Shown here piece by piece: positions 49,475 through 57,699 of a DNA stretch of 64,000 nt. The position numbers were made by a program, and so were the translations under genes. Below the pieces are notes generated by a model. It was not told where the DNA came from. It searched no databases and saw only the letters and a list, made by a program, of their open reading frames with translations. The stretch is from positions 342,550 to 406,549 of the forward strand of contig NZ_CANLTL010000002.1 in NCBI RefSeq assembly GCF_947494015.1, read 5' to 3'. Every line of letters starts with the position of its first letter. Within the stretch, counting starts at the first letter, position 1. The DNA comes from an uncultured Cellulomonas sp. (lineage in GTDB: Bacteria; Actinomycetota; Actinomycetes; Actinomycetales; Cellulomonadaceae).

Positions 49475-50869
49475 TCAGGCGCCCGGGCGCTCCCCGCGCG
49501 CGATCGCGGTCATCTCCTCGCGGGGCACGACCTTGACCCGCTCGCGCCCGGCGGCCTCGCCCAGGGACCGCTCGTACGCGTCCAGCACCTGCCACTGCGC
49601 CCAATCGACGACCGGCACCCCGCGCGCGGTCAGGAAGTCGGTGACGGCCTGCGGCTCCGGCTCGACGGCGGTGCGCAGGTCCGGCGCCTGCCCGCCGTCC
49701 CCGGCGAGCACGTCCTCGACGAGGTGGCGCACCGTCTCGGTGGCGTCGGACTTGGTGTGCCCGATCAGGCCCACCGGGCCGCGCTTGATCCACCCGGTGG
49801 CGTACACGCCCGCGACGACGTCACCGTCCACGTCGACGACCCGGCCGGCGCGGTTCGGGATGACGCCCGCGGCGTCGTCGAAGGGGATGTCCACCAGGGG
49901 CGAGCCGAAGTAGCCGACCGCCCGGTAGACCGCCTGGACCGGCCAGTCGTGGTGCTCCCCGGTGCCGCTCGCGGTGCCGTCGCCGTTCAGGGCGGTGCGT
50001 TCGGTGCGCAGGCCGACCACGTGCCCGTCCTCACCGAGCACCTCGACCGGGCGGTGCAGGAAGTGCAGGTGGATGCGTCGGCTCGCGGTGAGCTCCTCGG
50101 GCTCCTTCAGCGTCCAGTCGGTGAGGGTCTTGACGACCTGCTTGGTCTGGTTGGAGGAGTGGATGGCGGCCATCGAGCCGTCGTCGAAGTCGAAGTCCTC
50201 GGGGTAGACGACGATGTCGACGTCCGGCACGTGACCCAGCTCCCGCAGCTCGAGCGGGGAGAACTTGACCTGGGCCGGGCCGCGGCGGGCGAAGACGTGC
50301 ACGTCCGTGACCGGCGACGCCTTGAGCGCCTCGTAGACGTTGGCCGGGATCTCGGTCGGCAGCAGGTCGTCGGCGTGCTTGGCCAGGATCCGGGCCACGT
50401 CGAGCGCGACGTTGCCCGCGCCCAGCACGGCGACCTCGCGGGCCCCCAGCGGCCAGGTGCGCGGGACGTCGGGGTGGCCGTCGTACCAGGAGACGAAGTC
50501 GGCGGCGCCCAGGGACTCGGGCAGGTCGATGCCGGGGATGTCGAGCGCGGCGTCCCGGATCGAGCCGGTCGAGAAGATGATCGCGTCGTAGAACTGGCGC
50601 ATGTCCTCGAGCTTGAGGTCCACGCCGTAGTCCACGTTGGCGAGCAGCCGGATGTCCCCACGGTCCAGCACCTTGTGCAGGGCGACGATGATCTGCTTGA
50701 TGCGCGGGTGGTCGGGGGCGACGCCGTACCGGACCAGGCCGAAGGGGGCGGGCAACCGCTCGAGGAGGTCGATGCTGACGTCCAGCTCCGTCTTCGACAG
50801 GATGTCGGCGGCGTAGATGCCGGCGGGACCGGCGCCGACGACGGCGACGCGCAGGGGTCGGGTGCTCAC
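49475..50869 (-). CDS. ferredoxin-NADP reductase, FprA-type flavoprotein
   Basis: A two-dinucleotide-binding flavoprotein of 464 residues, like mycobacterial FprA and adrenodoxin reductase. The N-terminal FAD site is VAVVGAGPAGIYAADIL; PAPFGLVRYGVAPDHPRIK follows. The NADP site is VAVLGAGNVALDVARIL near residue 145, with RRGPAQVKFSPLELRELG after it, and the C-terminal ATGWIKRGPVGLIGHTKSDA block is diagnostic. It would pass electrons between NADPH and ferredoxin. The GTG start follows GGAAGG. An extremely long open frame upstream is a GC artefact. Confidence 0.95.
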   Translation of the reverse strand: MSTRPLRVAVVGAGPAGIYAADILSKTELDVSIDLLERLPAPFGLVRYGVAPDHPRIKQIIVALHKVLDRGDIRLLANVDYGVDLKLEDMRQFYDAIIFSTGSIRDAALDIPGIDLPESLGAADFVSWYDGHPDVPRTWPLGAREVAVLGAGNVALDVARILAKHADDLLPTEIPANVYEALKASPVTDVHVFARRGPAQVKFSPLELRELGHVPDVDIVVYPEDFDFDDGSMAAIHSSNQTKQVVKTLTDWTLKEPEELTASRRIHLHFLHRPVEVLGEDGHVVGLRTERTALNGDGTASGTGEHHDWPVQAVYRAVGYFGSPLVDIPFDDAAGVIPNRAGRVVDVDGDVVAGVYATGWIKRGPVGLIGHTKSDATETVRHLVEDVLAGDGGQAPDLRTAVEPEPQAVTDFLTARGVPVVDWAQWQVLDAYERSLGEAAGRERVKVVPREEMTAIARGERPGA

Positions 50870-51064
50870 GAGCGGGGACCTTCCGGGTCGGGGACTCCCG
50901 CCGGCGCAGGTCCGACGCGAGCGCGGTGGCGTGCGGCCGGGCGGGGTTCTCACCCGCGAGTCTACGGCGTGAGGTGAGGGAAGCCTTACGACGGCGGGTG
51001 TGACGCCGGACCACCCGCTGGCGTGGCGAGGCGGCCGCGGCGCCGCGGGGACTAGGTTCACCCG

Positions 51065-52039
51065 GTGAGCTCGACCCGCGGCACCGATCCCGCCGTCTCC
51101 ACGCCGGTGCCCGCACCGGCCCTGCCCGACCGCACCGGGCTGGCCCTCGGCGCCGGCGCGTACCTGCTGTGGGGCGTCCTGCCGCTCTACTTCCCGCTGC
51201 TGCAGCCGGCGGGCGCGGTGGAGATCATCGGGCACCGCATCGTCTGGTCGCTGGGCTTCTGCGTGCTGCTGCTGGTGGCCACCCGCACCTGGGGCACGTT
51301 CGTCCGGGTGCTGCGCACGCCCCGCACCCTCGGGCTGCTCGCCGTGGCCGCCGTCCTCATCGCGGTGAACTGGACGGTCTACGTGTACGGCGTGCTGACC
51401 GACCAGGTGGTCGACGCCGCCCTCGGGTACTTCATCAACCCGCTGGTCACCGTGCTGCTCGCGGTCTTCGTGCTGGGTGAGCGGCTGCGGCGCGCGCAGT
51501 GGGTGGCGCTGGCCTGCGGGACGGTCGCCGTGGTGGTGATCACGGTCGGCTACGGCCGGCTGCCGTGGATCGCGCTGTCGCTGGCCTTCAGCTTCGGGCT
51601 GTACGGGCTGATCAAGAACCGCGCCGGGCGGACGGTCCCGGCGGTCACCAGCCTGGCGGTCGAGACGCTGGTGCTGCTGCCGTTCGCGTCGGCGTACCTG
51701 GTGGTCCTGGCGGCGAACGGCACGGGCAGCTTCGGGGCGCACGGCACCGGGCACGTGGTCGCACTCGTCTCCAGCGGTGTGGTCACCGCGGTGCCGCTGC
51801 TGATGTTCGGCTCGGCGGCGCGCCGGCTGCCGCTGTCGGTGGTCGGGATGCTGCAGTACATCGCGCCGACCATGCAGTTCATCATCGGCGTCGTGGTGCT
51901 GGGCGAGCAGATGCCGACGGCGCGCTGGGTCGGGTTCGGACTCGTGTGGGTCGCCCTCGTCCTGCTGACCGCCGACGGGCTGCGCACGGGCCGGGCCGAG
52001 GCCCTCGCCCGGCGGACCGCGGCACGCGCCGCGGCCTGA
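51065..52039 (+). CDS. rarD: EamA family transporter, RarD type
   Basis: A ten-helix DMT-superfamily transporter of 324 residues. GAYLLWGVLPLYFPLLQPAGAVEIIGHRIVWS is the RarD N-terminal signature in conserved pieces, then NWTVYVYGVLTDQVVDAALGYFINPLV and FSFGLYGLIKNRAG in the second half. RarD was named for chloramphenicol sensitivity in Pseudomonas; the substrate is unknown. GTG is the start. It is divergent from the FprA-type gene. Confidence 0.9.
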   Translation: MSSTRGTDPAVSTPVPAPALPDRTGLALGAGAYLLWGVLPLYFPLLQPAGAVEIIGHRIVWSLGFCVLLLVATRTWGTFVRVLRTPRTLGLLAVAAVLIAVNWTVYVYGVLTDQVVDAALGYFINPLVTVLLAVFVLGERLRRAQWVALACGTVAVVVITVGYGRLPWIALSLAFSFGLYGLIKNRAGRTVPAVTSLAVETLVLLPFASAYLVVLAANGTGSFGAHGTGHVVALVSSGVVTAVPLLMFGSAARRLPLSVVGMLQYIAPTMQFIIGVVVLGEQMPTARWVGFGLVWVALVLLTADGLRTGRAEALARRTAARAAA

Positions 52040-52083
52040 CCGGCCGGCGGACCCACCCCGGGCCCCGGCCGCCGACCGCGGGC

Positions 52084-52557
52084 TCACGCCAGGCGGGCGC
52101 CCGCCTGGATCGCGCGGATCTCGTCCAGGGTCCCGCGCAGCTGCTTCGCCGTGCAGGTCCCGGTCAGCTGGACGACGTCGACGGCGGCCCCGTGGTCGAC
52201 GACGGTGAGGCGGGCCGCCTGCACGAGGCCGCCGAGCTGGGGGTGCTCGAAGGCACCCTCGATGCGGAAGCCGGGCAGCCCCAGCACGTCGAGCTCGGCC
52301 CGGCCCAGCTCGGCGTACCCCGACAGCGGCGCGATGCTGGCCAGCACCGCCTCGATCGCGTCGGCGAGGGTGCGTCCGGGGCCGAAGCGCGTGACCGAGA
52401 CACCGACGAGCGGCTGGAAGCTGCGCGGCGGCACCCGCTTGGCGACCGCGAGCACGACCCCCGGCGCGACCAGCGGCACCCAGGCGCCGGGGTGGTCGAG
52501 CTCGATCGAGGGGAAGGCGGGGAAGGCCTCGCTGGGGAACCGCGCGGTCCCGGTCAT
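52084..52557 (-). CDS. small conserved protein of unknown function (157 aa)
   Basis: A 157-residue protein, predicted soluble, with no signal peptide. It shows alternating hydrophobic strands: IELDHPGAWVPLVAPGVVLAVAKRV near the start and LGLPGFRIEGAFEHPQLGGLVQAARLTVVDHG later. The overall layout loosely recalls the LpqN/LpqT fold, but no lipobox is present and the likeness is weak. It is the last gene of a six-gene overlapping operon, and its ATG overlaps the FHA gene stop by four bases, so it probably works with those membrane proteins. Confidence 0.75.
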   Translation of the reverse strand: MTGTARFPSEAFPAFPSIELDHPGAWVPLVAPGVVLAVAKRVPPRSFQPLVGVSVTRFGPGRTLADAIEAVLASIAPLSGYAELGRAELDVLGLPGFRIEGAFEHPQLGGLVQAARLTVVDHGAAVDVVQLTGTCTAKQLRGTLDEIRAIQAGARLA

Positions 52558-53765
52558 CGGCCGGTCACCCGGTCGACACCGCCCGGGACGGCCGGGGCCC
52601 ACGGGCTGACGGCCGGCGTGGTGAGCGCCGTCGGCGGTTCGACGGCGGTGGCCGTGGCACCCGTGCCGGCGCCCGTCGCGAGCTCGGTGACGGTGAACGC
52701 GTGGCCGCCGAACCCGACCGTCGCGCCCACCCGCAGCCGGACGCGCTCCTCGGGGACGCAGAAGATCTGCTGCCCGTCGGGCAGCGTCACGACGGTGCCG
52801 TTGGTGGACCGGCGGTCGACCACCCAGGCGCCGGACGTGTCGACGCCGAGCGCGAGGTGGGTCTTGGACACGGAGCGGTCGGGATCGTCCACGGCGACCA
52901 GTGTGCCCGGTGACTCCCCCGACCGCTCCACCGGGTCGCGCCCGACCAGGGCGTGGCCGGCGACGGTCACCGTGCGGCCGTCGAGGAGCACGACCTCGAC
53001 CCAGGGCCCGGCGGGGCGCTCGGCAGGTGCCGCCGTCCTCGCGCCGGCGGGTCCGTCGGCGAGCGGTGGCCGGGGCACGGGCACGACCGGGGCGACCGGC
53101 ACCCGCGGGACCGGGGACGCCTGGAGCCGGGCGGCGAGCGGCACGCGGGTCGGGACGGTGAGCGTCGCCGACCGCGGCACCGGCCCCGCGGGCCTGGGCT
53201 CGGGCAGCAGGCCGGCCGCCGTGGCCGCGGCCGGGGGCGCCGCCGGGGTGGGCGGCGGCCCGGTCGGTTCGGGCCGGGCGGCCGGGAGGGGCCGCTCGGT
53301 GGCGGTCGGTGCCGGCTCCGCGTGGCGTGCGTCGATCACCACGGTGCCGTCGGCGAGGTCGGACCAGCCCCGCACCAGCGCACCGACATGACCCACGGGG
53401 GCACCGGTCCGTGCGGAGACGGTGCGCAGGCCCTGGACCCGCTTGCCGACGGTCCAGCCGCGGGCGGCGTCGCTCCACGCCTGCACCGCGAGGGTCACGA
53501 CGCCGATCACGGCGCCGGCGAGCACCAGCGCGGCGCGCACGCCGAGGCGGGGCCCGGCGGCACCGGCCAGCAGGGGCAGCGCCCCGCCCAGCACGGCGAG
53601 GACGCCCGGGAGCAGCACCGCCGCGTCGACGAGGTGGGCGGCCACCCGCCGGCCGGTCGGGGCGGGGACGGTGCCGGCGAGCGGCGTCGGGACCGTCCCC
53701 CGGGCGGGGGCGGGGAAGGCCGGTGCGGGCGCCCCGGGGACGGCGGCGTACGGGTGCGGTGTCAT
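52554..53765 (-). CDS. RDD-FHA fusion membrane protein
   Basis: A 403-residue fusion. Residues about 35-140 form an RDD-type membrane domain (GRRVAAHLVDAAVLLPGV, then GWTVGKRVQGLRTVS). A long Pro and Ala-rich linker follows (about 160-255), then an FHA domain (about 256-372). The FHA key residues GRDP, SVSKTHL (Ser-x-x-His) and STNGT are all present, so it should bind phosphothreonine. It overlaps its neighbours on both sides by four bases. It may read out Ser/Thr kinase signalling at the membrane; the fusion of RDD with FHA is an inference from one unbroken frame. Confidence 0.85.
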   Translation of the reverse strand: MTPHPYAAVPGAPAPAFPAPARGTVPTPLAGTVPAPTGRRVAAHLVDAAVLLPGVLAVLGGALPLLAGAAGPRLGVRAALVLAGAVIGVVTLAVQAWSDAARGWTVGKRVQGLRTVSARTGAPVGHVGALVRGWSDLADGTVVIDARHAEPAPTATERPLPAARPEPTGPPPTPAAPPAAATAAGLLPEPRPAGPVPRSATLTVPTRVPLAARLQASPVPRVPVAPVVPVPRPPLADGPAGARTAAPAERPAGPWVEVVLLDGRTVTVAGHALVGRDPVERSGESPGTLVAVDDPDRSVSKTHLALGVDTSGAWVVDRRSTNGTVVTLPDGQQIFCVPEERVRLRVGATVGFGGHAFTVTELATGAGTGATATAVEPPTALTTPAVSPWAPAVPGGVDRVTGR

Positions 53766-56407
53766 GACTCTCCGTCCCGGGGCGTGCGCCGCCGGGCTCG
53801 TGGGGTGGGGTGGACGGTCAGGTCGATGTGGTCGACGGTCAGGTCGGCGCTGTCGTCGGCGCGCGCGCCGGCCGGGACGCCGGGGGTCGTGTGCGGTCCG
53901 CGACGGCCGACCCCGCGGGGGTGGTCGCGGGGGTGGTCGCGGGGCCCGGTGCTCGCGGGACGGTCGCGGGCCGCCGTCGCACGGTGCCGGGTGCGGGCCT
54001 CGGGCCGGGTGGGTGGGACGGGCCGCGCCGAGGTGGTGCCCACGCCCGCCCGACCGGGCCGGCGCCGCAACGACGCGGTCGACCACCGGGCGCGCAGGCG
54101 CCGGCTGCGCGGCACGGCGGCGCGCAGCTCGGCGACGGCGGCGTCGACACCGGCCCAGAAGCCGTCCACCTCGGCGTCCGCGGGGCGGCCGGGCGCGAAC
54201 ACCACGGCGTCCGCCCGACCGGCCAGACCGGCGAGCGGCGCCCCGGCCGGGCCGGCGCCCCGGGCCAGCACCTGAGCCGCCTCGCGCCGGGTGCCGCCGG
54301 AAAGGACGGGCAGGGCGAGGTCGGCGGCGGCGTCGAGCACCTCCTCCCATCCCCCGACGACGCGGTCGACGGGGTCGTCGGCGGTGCGCCGGCGCCGCCG
54401 CCGACGGGCCCGCAGGGCCGCGAGCAGCAGAGCCGGTGCCAGCACGAGGACCAGCGGGGCGCCCGCGACGGCCAGGACCGTCGCGGCCCGCTGCCAGGCC
54501 GGGGCGACGTCGTCGCCGGGTGAGGGGTCCTCCGTGCGCGGCTGCTCCGTCTCCTCCTCCGGCGGCACGACCGGCTCCTCGGCCGGCGGCGGAGGCTGGA
54601 CGACCTGCGGCTCGGGCTCGGCCTGGTCCTGCGGGGTGCGGTCGTCGGGGGTGCGGCTCTCGTCCGGCGTCGGGTCGAAGGGCACCCAGCCGTGGCCCGC
54701 GAACGCGATCTCGACCCACGCCTCGGCGTCACCACCGGTCAGCGTGACGTCGCCGCCGTCGTCGGGGTCCGGGCGCAGGCCGAGCACCACCCGGGCCGGC
54801 AGCCCCAGCTCGCGCGCCATCAGGGCCATCGCCGAGGCGTACTGCTCGCTGTCGCCGACCATGAGCTCACCGCTGAGCAGCGAGGTGATGCGGTCGGCAC
54901 CGTGGCCGGACAGCGACGGGTGGTCGCCGGCCTCGGCGATGCCGTGGCTGAACCAGCCCCGCTCGGCCAGTCCCGCCTCGAGCGCACGGGCGACCTCCAG
55001 CGGCGTGGTCGCGCGGCCGGCCATCTCCTGCGCCACCAGGCCGACGACGTCGGGCACACCGGTGACCGGGGGCAGGTCGACGTCGGCGGCGGCCGCGGCG
55101 CCGATGGCGGCGTCGTCCGGCACGGTGGGCACGGTGGCGGCGAGTGCGTACCGGGCCCCGTCGGGGACGCCGCCGATCAGCACGGCCGCGTCGGTCGCCT
55201 CGTTGACGCGCAGCCGGTCGGCGAGTGCGCCGGACCCGACGCCGGTGCCGGTGCCGGTGCCGGTGCCGGTGAAGTCGATCGCGGTGGGGTCGCCCACGGT
55301 GGGCAGCCAGACCCCGGGCAGCGTGCGGACCTCGACGCCCACGGTGACCGCCCGGTCCGGGGCCACCGGTGCGGTACCGGGACCGGTGCCCGCGGGGCGG
55401 CGGAACGTGCCCGACCCCGAGGCGGCGCCCGGTGCGGACACCGACCACACGACGCCGTCGTAGGCGTCCAGGGTGGCCAGCCGGACCGGTGTGCCGGCCG
55501 GCAGGCCGCGGACCGTGACCAGCGGGGTGTCCGTCCAGTCCTTGACGAAGCGCCGGTAGCCGGCCAACGGGCTCGGCTGCTCGCGGGGGTCGAAGGGCGG
55601 CACGATCTCGTCGCGCACGACGTGCCGCGGCCGCAGCTCGCCGAGCGCCGGCCCGAGGACGGCACCCCCGGTGGCGGCGACCGCCGCGGTGAGCAGCAGC
55701 GCGACGACCCGGCGCGCGGCGAGCCGGCCGATCCGCCAGGACACCCAGGTGAGCAGCACCCCCGCGGTCACGGTGCCCCCGACGAGCGGGAGCACGGTCT
55801 GCCGGGTGCCGAGCACGAGGGCGAGGACCCCGACCAGCGCGGGGACCAGGGCCGCCGTCGCCGCGCGGGTCGGCGTCCGGCCCCGCAGCGCGAGGCCGAC
55901 CGCCGCGGCGGCGCCGACGACCCCGAGCACGTACGGCGCGACCAGCGTGCCACCGCCGGCTCCGAGCGGCGCCTGCAGGGTCAGCACGTCCCGCCAGACC
56001 GTGACCGCTCCGGCGAGCACGGTGCGCACCGTGTCACCGGTCGGGACGACCCCGGCGACGGTGGTGGTCGGCGCCGCGAGCGGGCCGCCCGCGACGACGG
56101 ACGCGACCAGCAGCACGGCCAGCGTGGACAGGGCGGTCCAGGCCCGCCAGGCCGCGACGGCCGCCACGGCGGCGCCGGTCACGAGGCCGCCGGCCAGCGC
56201 CGGCGCGGCCAGCCCGGTGGCGTACGCGGGGAGCAGGGGCAGCCCCGCCGCGGCCAGCGCGGTGAGCAGGACGGCCACGTCGACCAGCCGGTGCACCGCC
56301 GGGCGGGACCCGCCGGCCCGAGGGGCCGGGGTGGTGGCCGGTGCGGGCGCCGTGGCAGTCCAGCTGCCGGTGCCGGTGCCGGTGGTGGTGCCGGTGGTGG
56401 TGGTCAT
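53762..56407 (-). CDS. TgpA-like transglutaminase-fold membrane protein, catalytic residues replaced
   Basis: An 881-residue protein with about eight N-terminal hydrophobic segments (residues 40-270), an extracellular transglutaminase-like domain (about 440-600), a Pro, Glu-rich linker and a last helix near 650 followed by a basic cytoplasmic tail. The core fold motif is recognisable: SEQYASAMALMARELGLPARVV and DAEAWVEIAF, then WVPFDPTP. The catalytic Cys position is Ser520 and the catalytic His is Glu562; Asp578 is kept. It probably binds rather than cleaves or cross-links. It overlaps DUF58 upstream and the FHA gene downstream. Confidence 0.85.
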   Translation of the reverse strand: MTTTTGTTTGTGTGSWTATAPAPATTPAPRAGGSRPAVHRLVDVAVLLTALAAAGLPLLPAYATGLAAPALAGGLVTGAAVAAVAAWRAWTALSTLAVLLVASVVAGGPLAAPTTTVAGVVPTGDTVRTVLAGAVTVWRDVLTLQAPLGAGGGTLVAPYVLGVVGAAAAVGLALRGRTPTRAATAALVPALVGVLALVLGTRQTVLPLVGGTVTAGVLLTWVSWRIGRLAARRVVALLLTAAVAATGGAVLGPALGELRPRHVVRDEIVPPFDPREQPSPLAGYRRFVKDWTDTPLVTVRGLPAGTPVRLATLDAYDGVVWSVSAPGAASGSGTFRRPAGTGPGTAPVAPDRAVTVGVEVRTLPGVWLPTVGDPTAIDFTGTGTGTGTGVGSGALADRLRVNEATDAAVLIGGVPDGARYALAATVPTVPDDAAIGAAAAADVDLPPVTGVPDVVGLVAQEMAGRATTPLEVARALEAGLAERGWFSHGIAEAGDHPSLSGHGADRITSLLSGELMVGDSEQYASAMALMARELGLPARVVLGLRPDPDDGGDVTLTGGDAEAWVEIAFAGHGWVPFDPTPDESRTPDDRTPQDQAEPEPQVVQPPPPAEEPVVPPEEETEQPRTEDPSPGDDVAPAWQRAATVLAVAGAPLVLVLAPALLLAALRARRRRRRRTADDPVDRVVGGWEEVLDAAADLALPVLSGGTRREAAQVLARGAGPAGAPLAGLAGRADAVVFAPGRPADAEVDGFWAGVDAAVAELRAAVPRSRRLRARWSTASLRRRPGRAGVGTTSARPVPPTRPEARTRHRATAARDRPASTGPRDHPRDHPRGVGRRGPHTTPGVPAGARADDSADLTVDHIDLTVHPTPRARRRTPRDGES

Positions 56408-57699
56408 GACGCCACCACGCGGCGCAGGACGCGCGGCAGGTCCGCGAGCGCGGGCAGCCTGACCAAGGTGAGCGCGCCGTCGGCGCGGACGGCGACTGGG
56501 CCGGCGGCGTCGCACGCGACGACGACCGCGGCCGCGCCCGCGGGCAGCCGGGCCGCGTACGTGCGCAGCTGCGCCGCGTCGGCCGTCGACCCCGTCACCA
56601 GGACCACGACCGAGGCGTGCGGGACCGCGGTGGCGACCCAGGTCGCCAGGTCCCGCGCGCCGGGCCGGTCGGGACCGGGCTCGAGCCGGGCGCAGTCGTC
56701 CAGCAGCCGTCCGGGTGTCCCCGTGCGCAGCGCGCCGTCACCGCCCAGGACCGTCACCTCGCTCGCGTCCCGCAGGGCCGACAGGCCCAGCGACGCGGTC
56801 ACCGACACGGCCAGCTCGAGCTCGTCGGTGTCGGCGTAGTCGGCCGGGTCCAGGGACAGCGCCACTGCGGTGTGGCTGCGGCGGGTGTCCTCGAACTGGC
56901 GCACCAGGAGCTCCCCGAGGCGCGCGCTGGACTTCCAGTGGATGTGCCGGCGGTCGTCCCCGGGGACGTAGTCACGCAGCGTGTGGAACGACAGGTCGCT
57001 GTCCGACAGCTCCCGGGTGGAGCGGCCCTCGAGGTCGCGCAGCCGCCCGTGGCCGCCGGCGGGCAGCGACACGACCTCGGGGTGCACGTAGAGGTCGACG
57101 GGGTCGGTCCACGCCAGTCGGCGGCGGACCAGCCCCCAGGGGTCGCCTCGCACCGACCGGACCGGGCCGACGACGACCACGCCGCGGCGCGACGTGGGCA
57201 CCGCGAACACCTCCTCGTGCTCGGCGCCCGGGCCGAGCGACGGCAGCGGGAAGTCGGCGCTGCCCCGGCCGACCGGGAGCTCGACCAGGGCCGGCAGCAG
57301 CCGGCGGCGGGAGGTGTTGCGCACGGCGATCCGGCCGATCGCGCGGTCCCCGACCCGGACCCGGTCGCCGGACAGGTCCAGGCTGACCGCGTACGTCGAG
57401 CGGCCCAGGCTCATCACGCCGGCGCCGAGCAGCACCACGAGCAGGACGACGCCGGCGGTGGCGAGCTCGACCCAGCCGAGCCACCAGCCGCCGGCGCACG
57501 CGGCCAGCGCCACGACTCCCACCACCCGGCCGAGCACCGAGACGGGCAGCCGCCGGCGCCGGGCGCCGGACCGCCCGGCGGGCCGGGCGCGGTCCGGCCG
57601 GGACAGGGCGACGGGCACGGCGACCGGTGCTGCGAGGCGCGCGGCGACGGGGGCGGTGACGGGCACGGCGCCGGGGCCCCGGGGGTGGACGGTGGTCAT
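56404..57699 (-). CDS. DUF58 domain protein
   Basis: A 431-residue membrane-linked protein: an Ala, Arg-rich N-terminus, two hydrophobic segments (about residues 48-90), a beta-rich part and the DUF58 signature LRDYVPGDDRRHIHWKSSARLGELLVRQFEDT near residue 245 onward in conserved pieces, with a vWA-like C-terminal part. DUF58 genes usually pair with a MoxR ATPase; none lies beside it here. It overlaps the transglutaminase-like gene by four bases, a common association in actinobacteria. Confidence 0.9.
   Translation of the reverse strand: MTTVHPRGPGAVPVTAPVAARLAAPVAVPVALSRPDRARPAGRSGARRRRLPVSVLGRVVGVVALAACAGGWWLGWVELATAGVVLLVVLLGAGVMSLGRSTYAVSLDLSGDRVRVGDRAIGRIAVRNTSRRRLLPALVELPVGRGSADFPLPSLGPGAEHEEVFAVPTSRRGVVVVGPVRSVRGDPWGLVRRRLAWTDPVDLYVHPEVVSLPAGGHGRLRDLEGRSTRELSDSDLSFHTLRDYVPGDDRRHIHWKSSARLGELLVRQFEDTRRSHTAVALSLDPADYADTDELELAVSVTASLGLSALRDASEVTVLGGDGALRTGTPGRLLDDCARLEPGPDRPGARDLATWVATAVPHASVVVLVTGSTADAAQLRTYAARLPAGAAAVVVACDAAGPVAVRADGALTLVRLPALADLPRVLRRVVAS

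Noticed and set aside
50870..52087. Upstream extension of the FprA-type flavoprotein frame opposite rarD
   Set aside because: It is His, Asp, Gln-rich shadow sequence; the FAD motif defines the start at the GTG at 50869.
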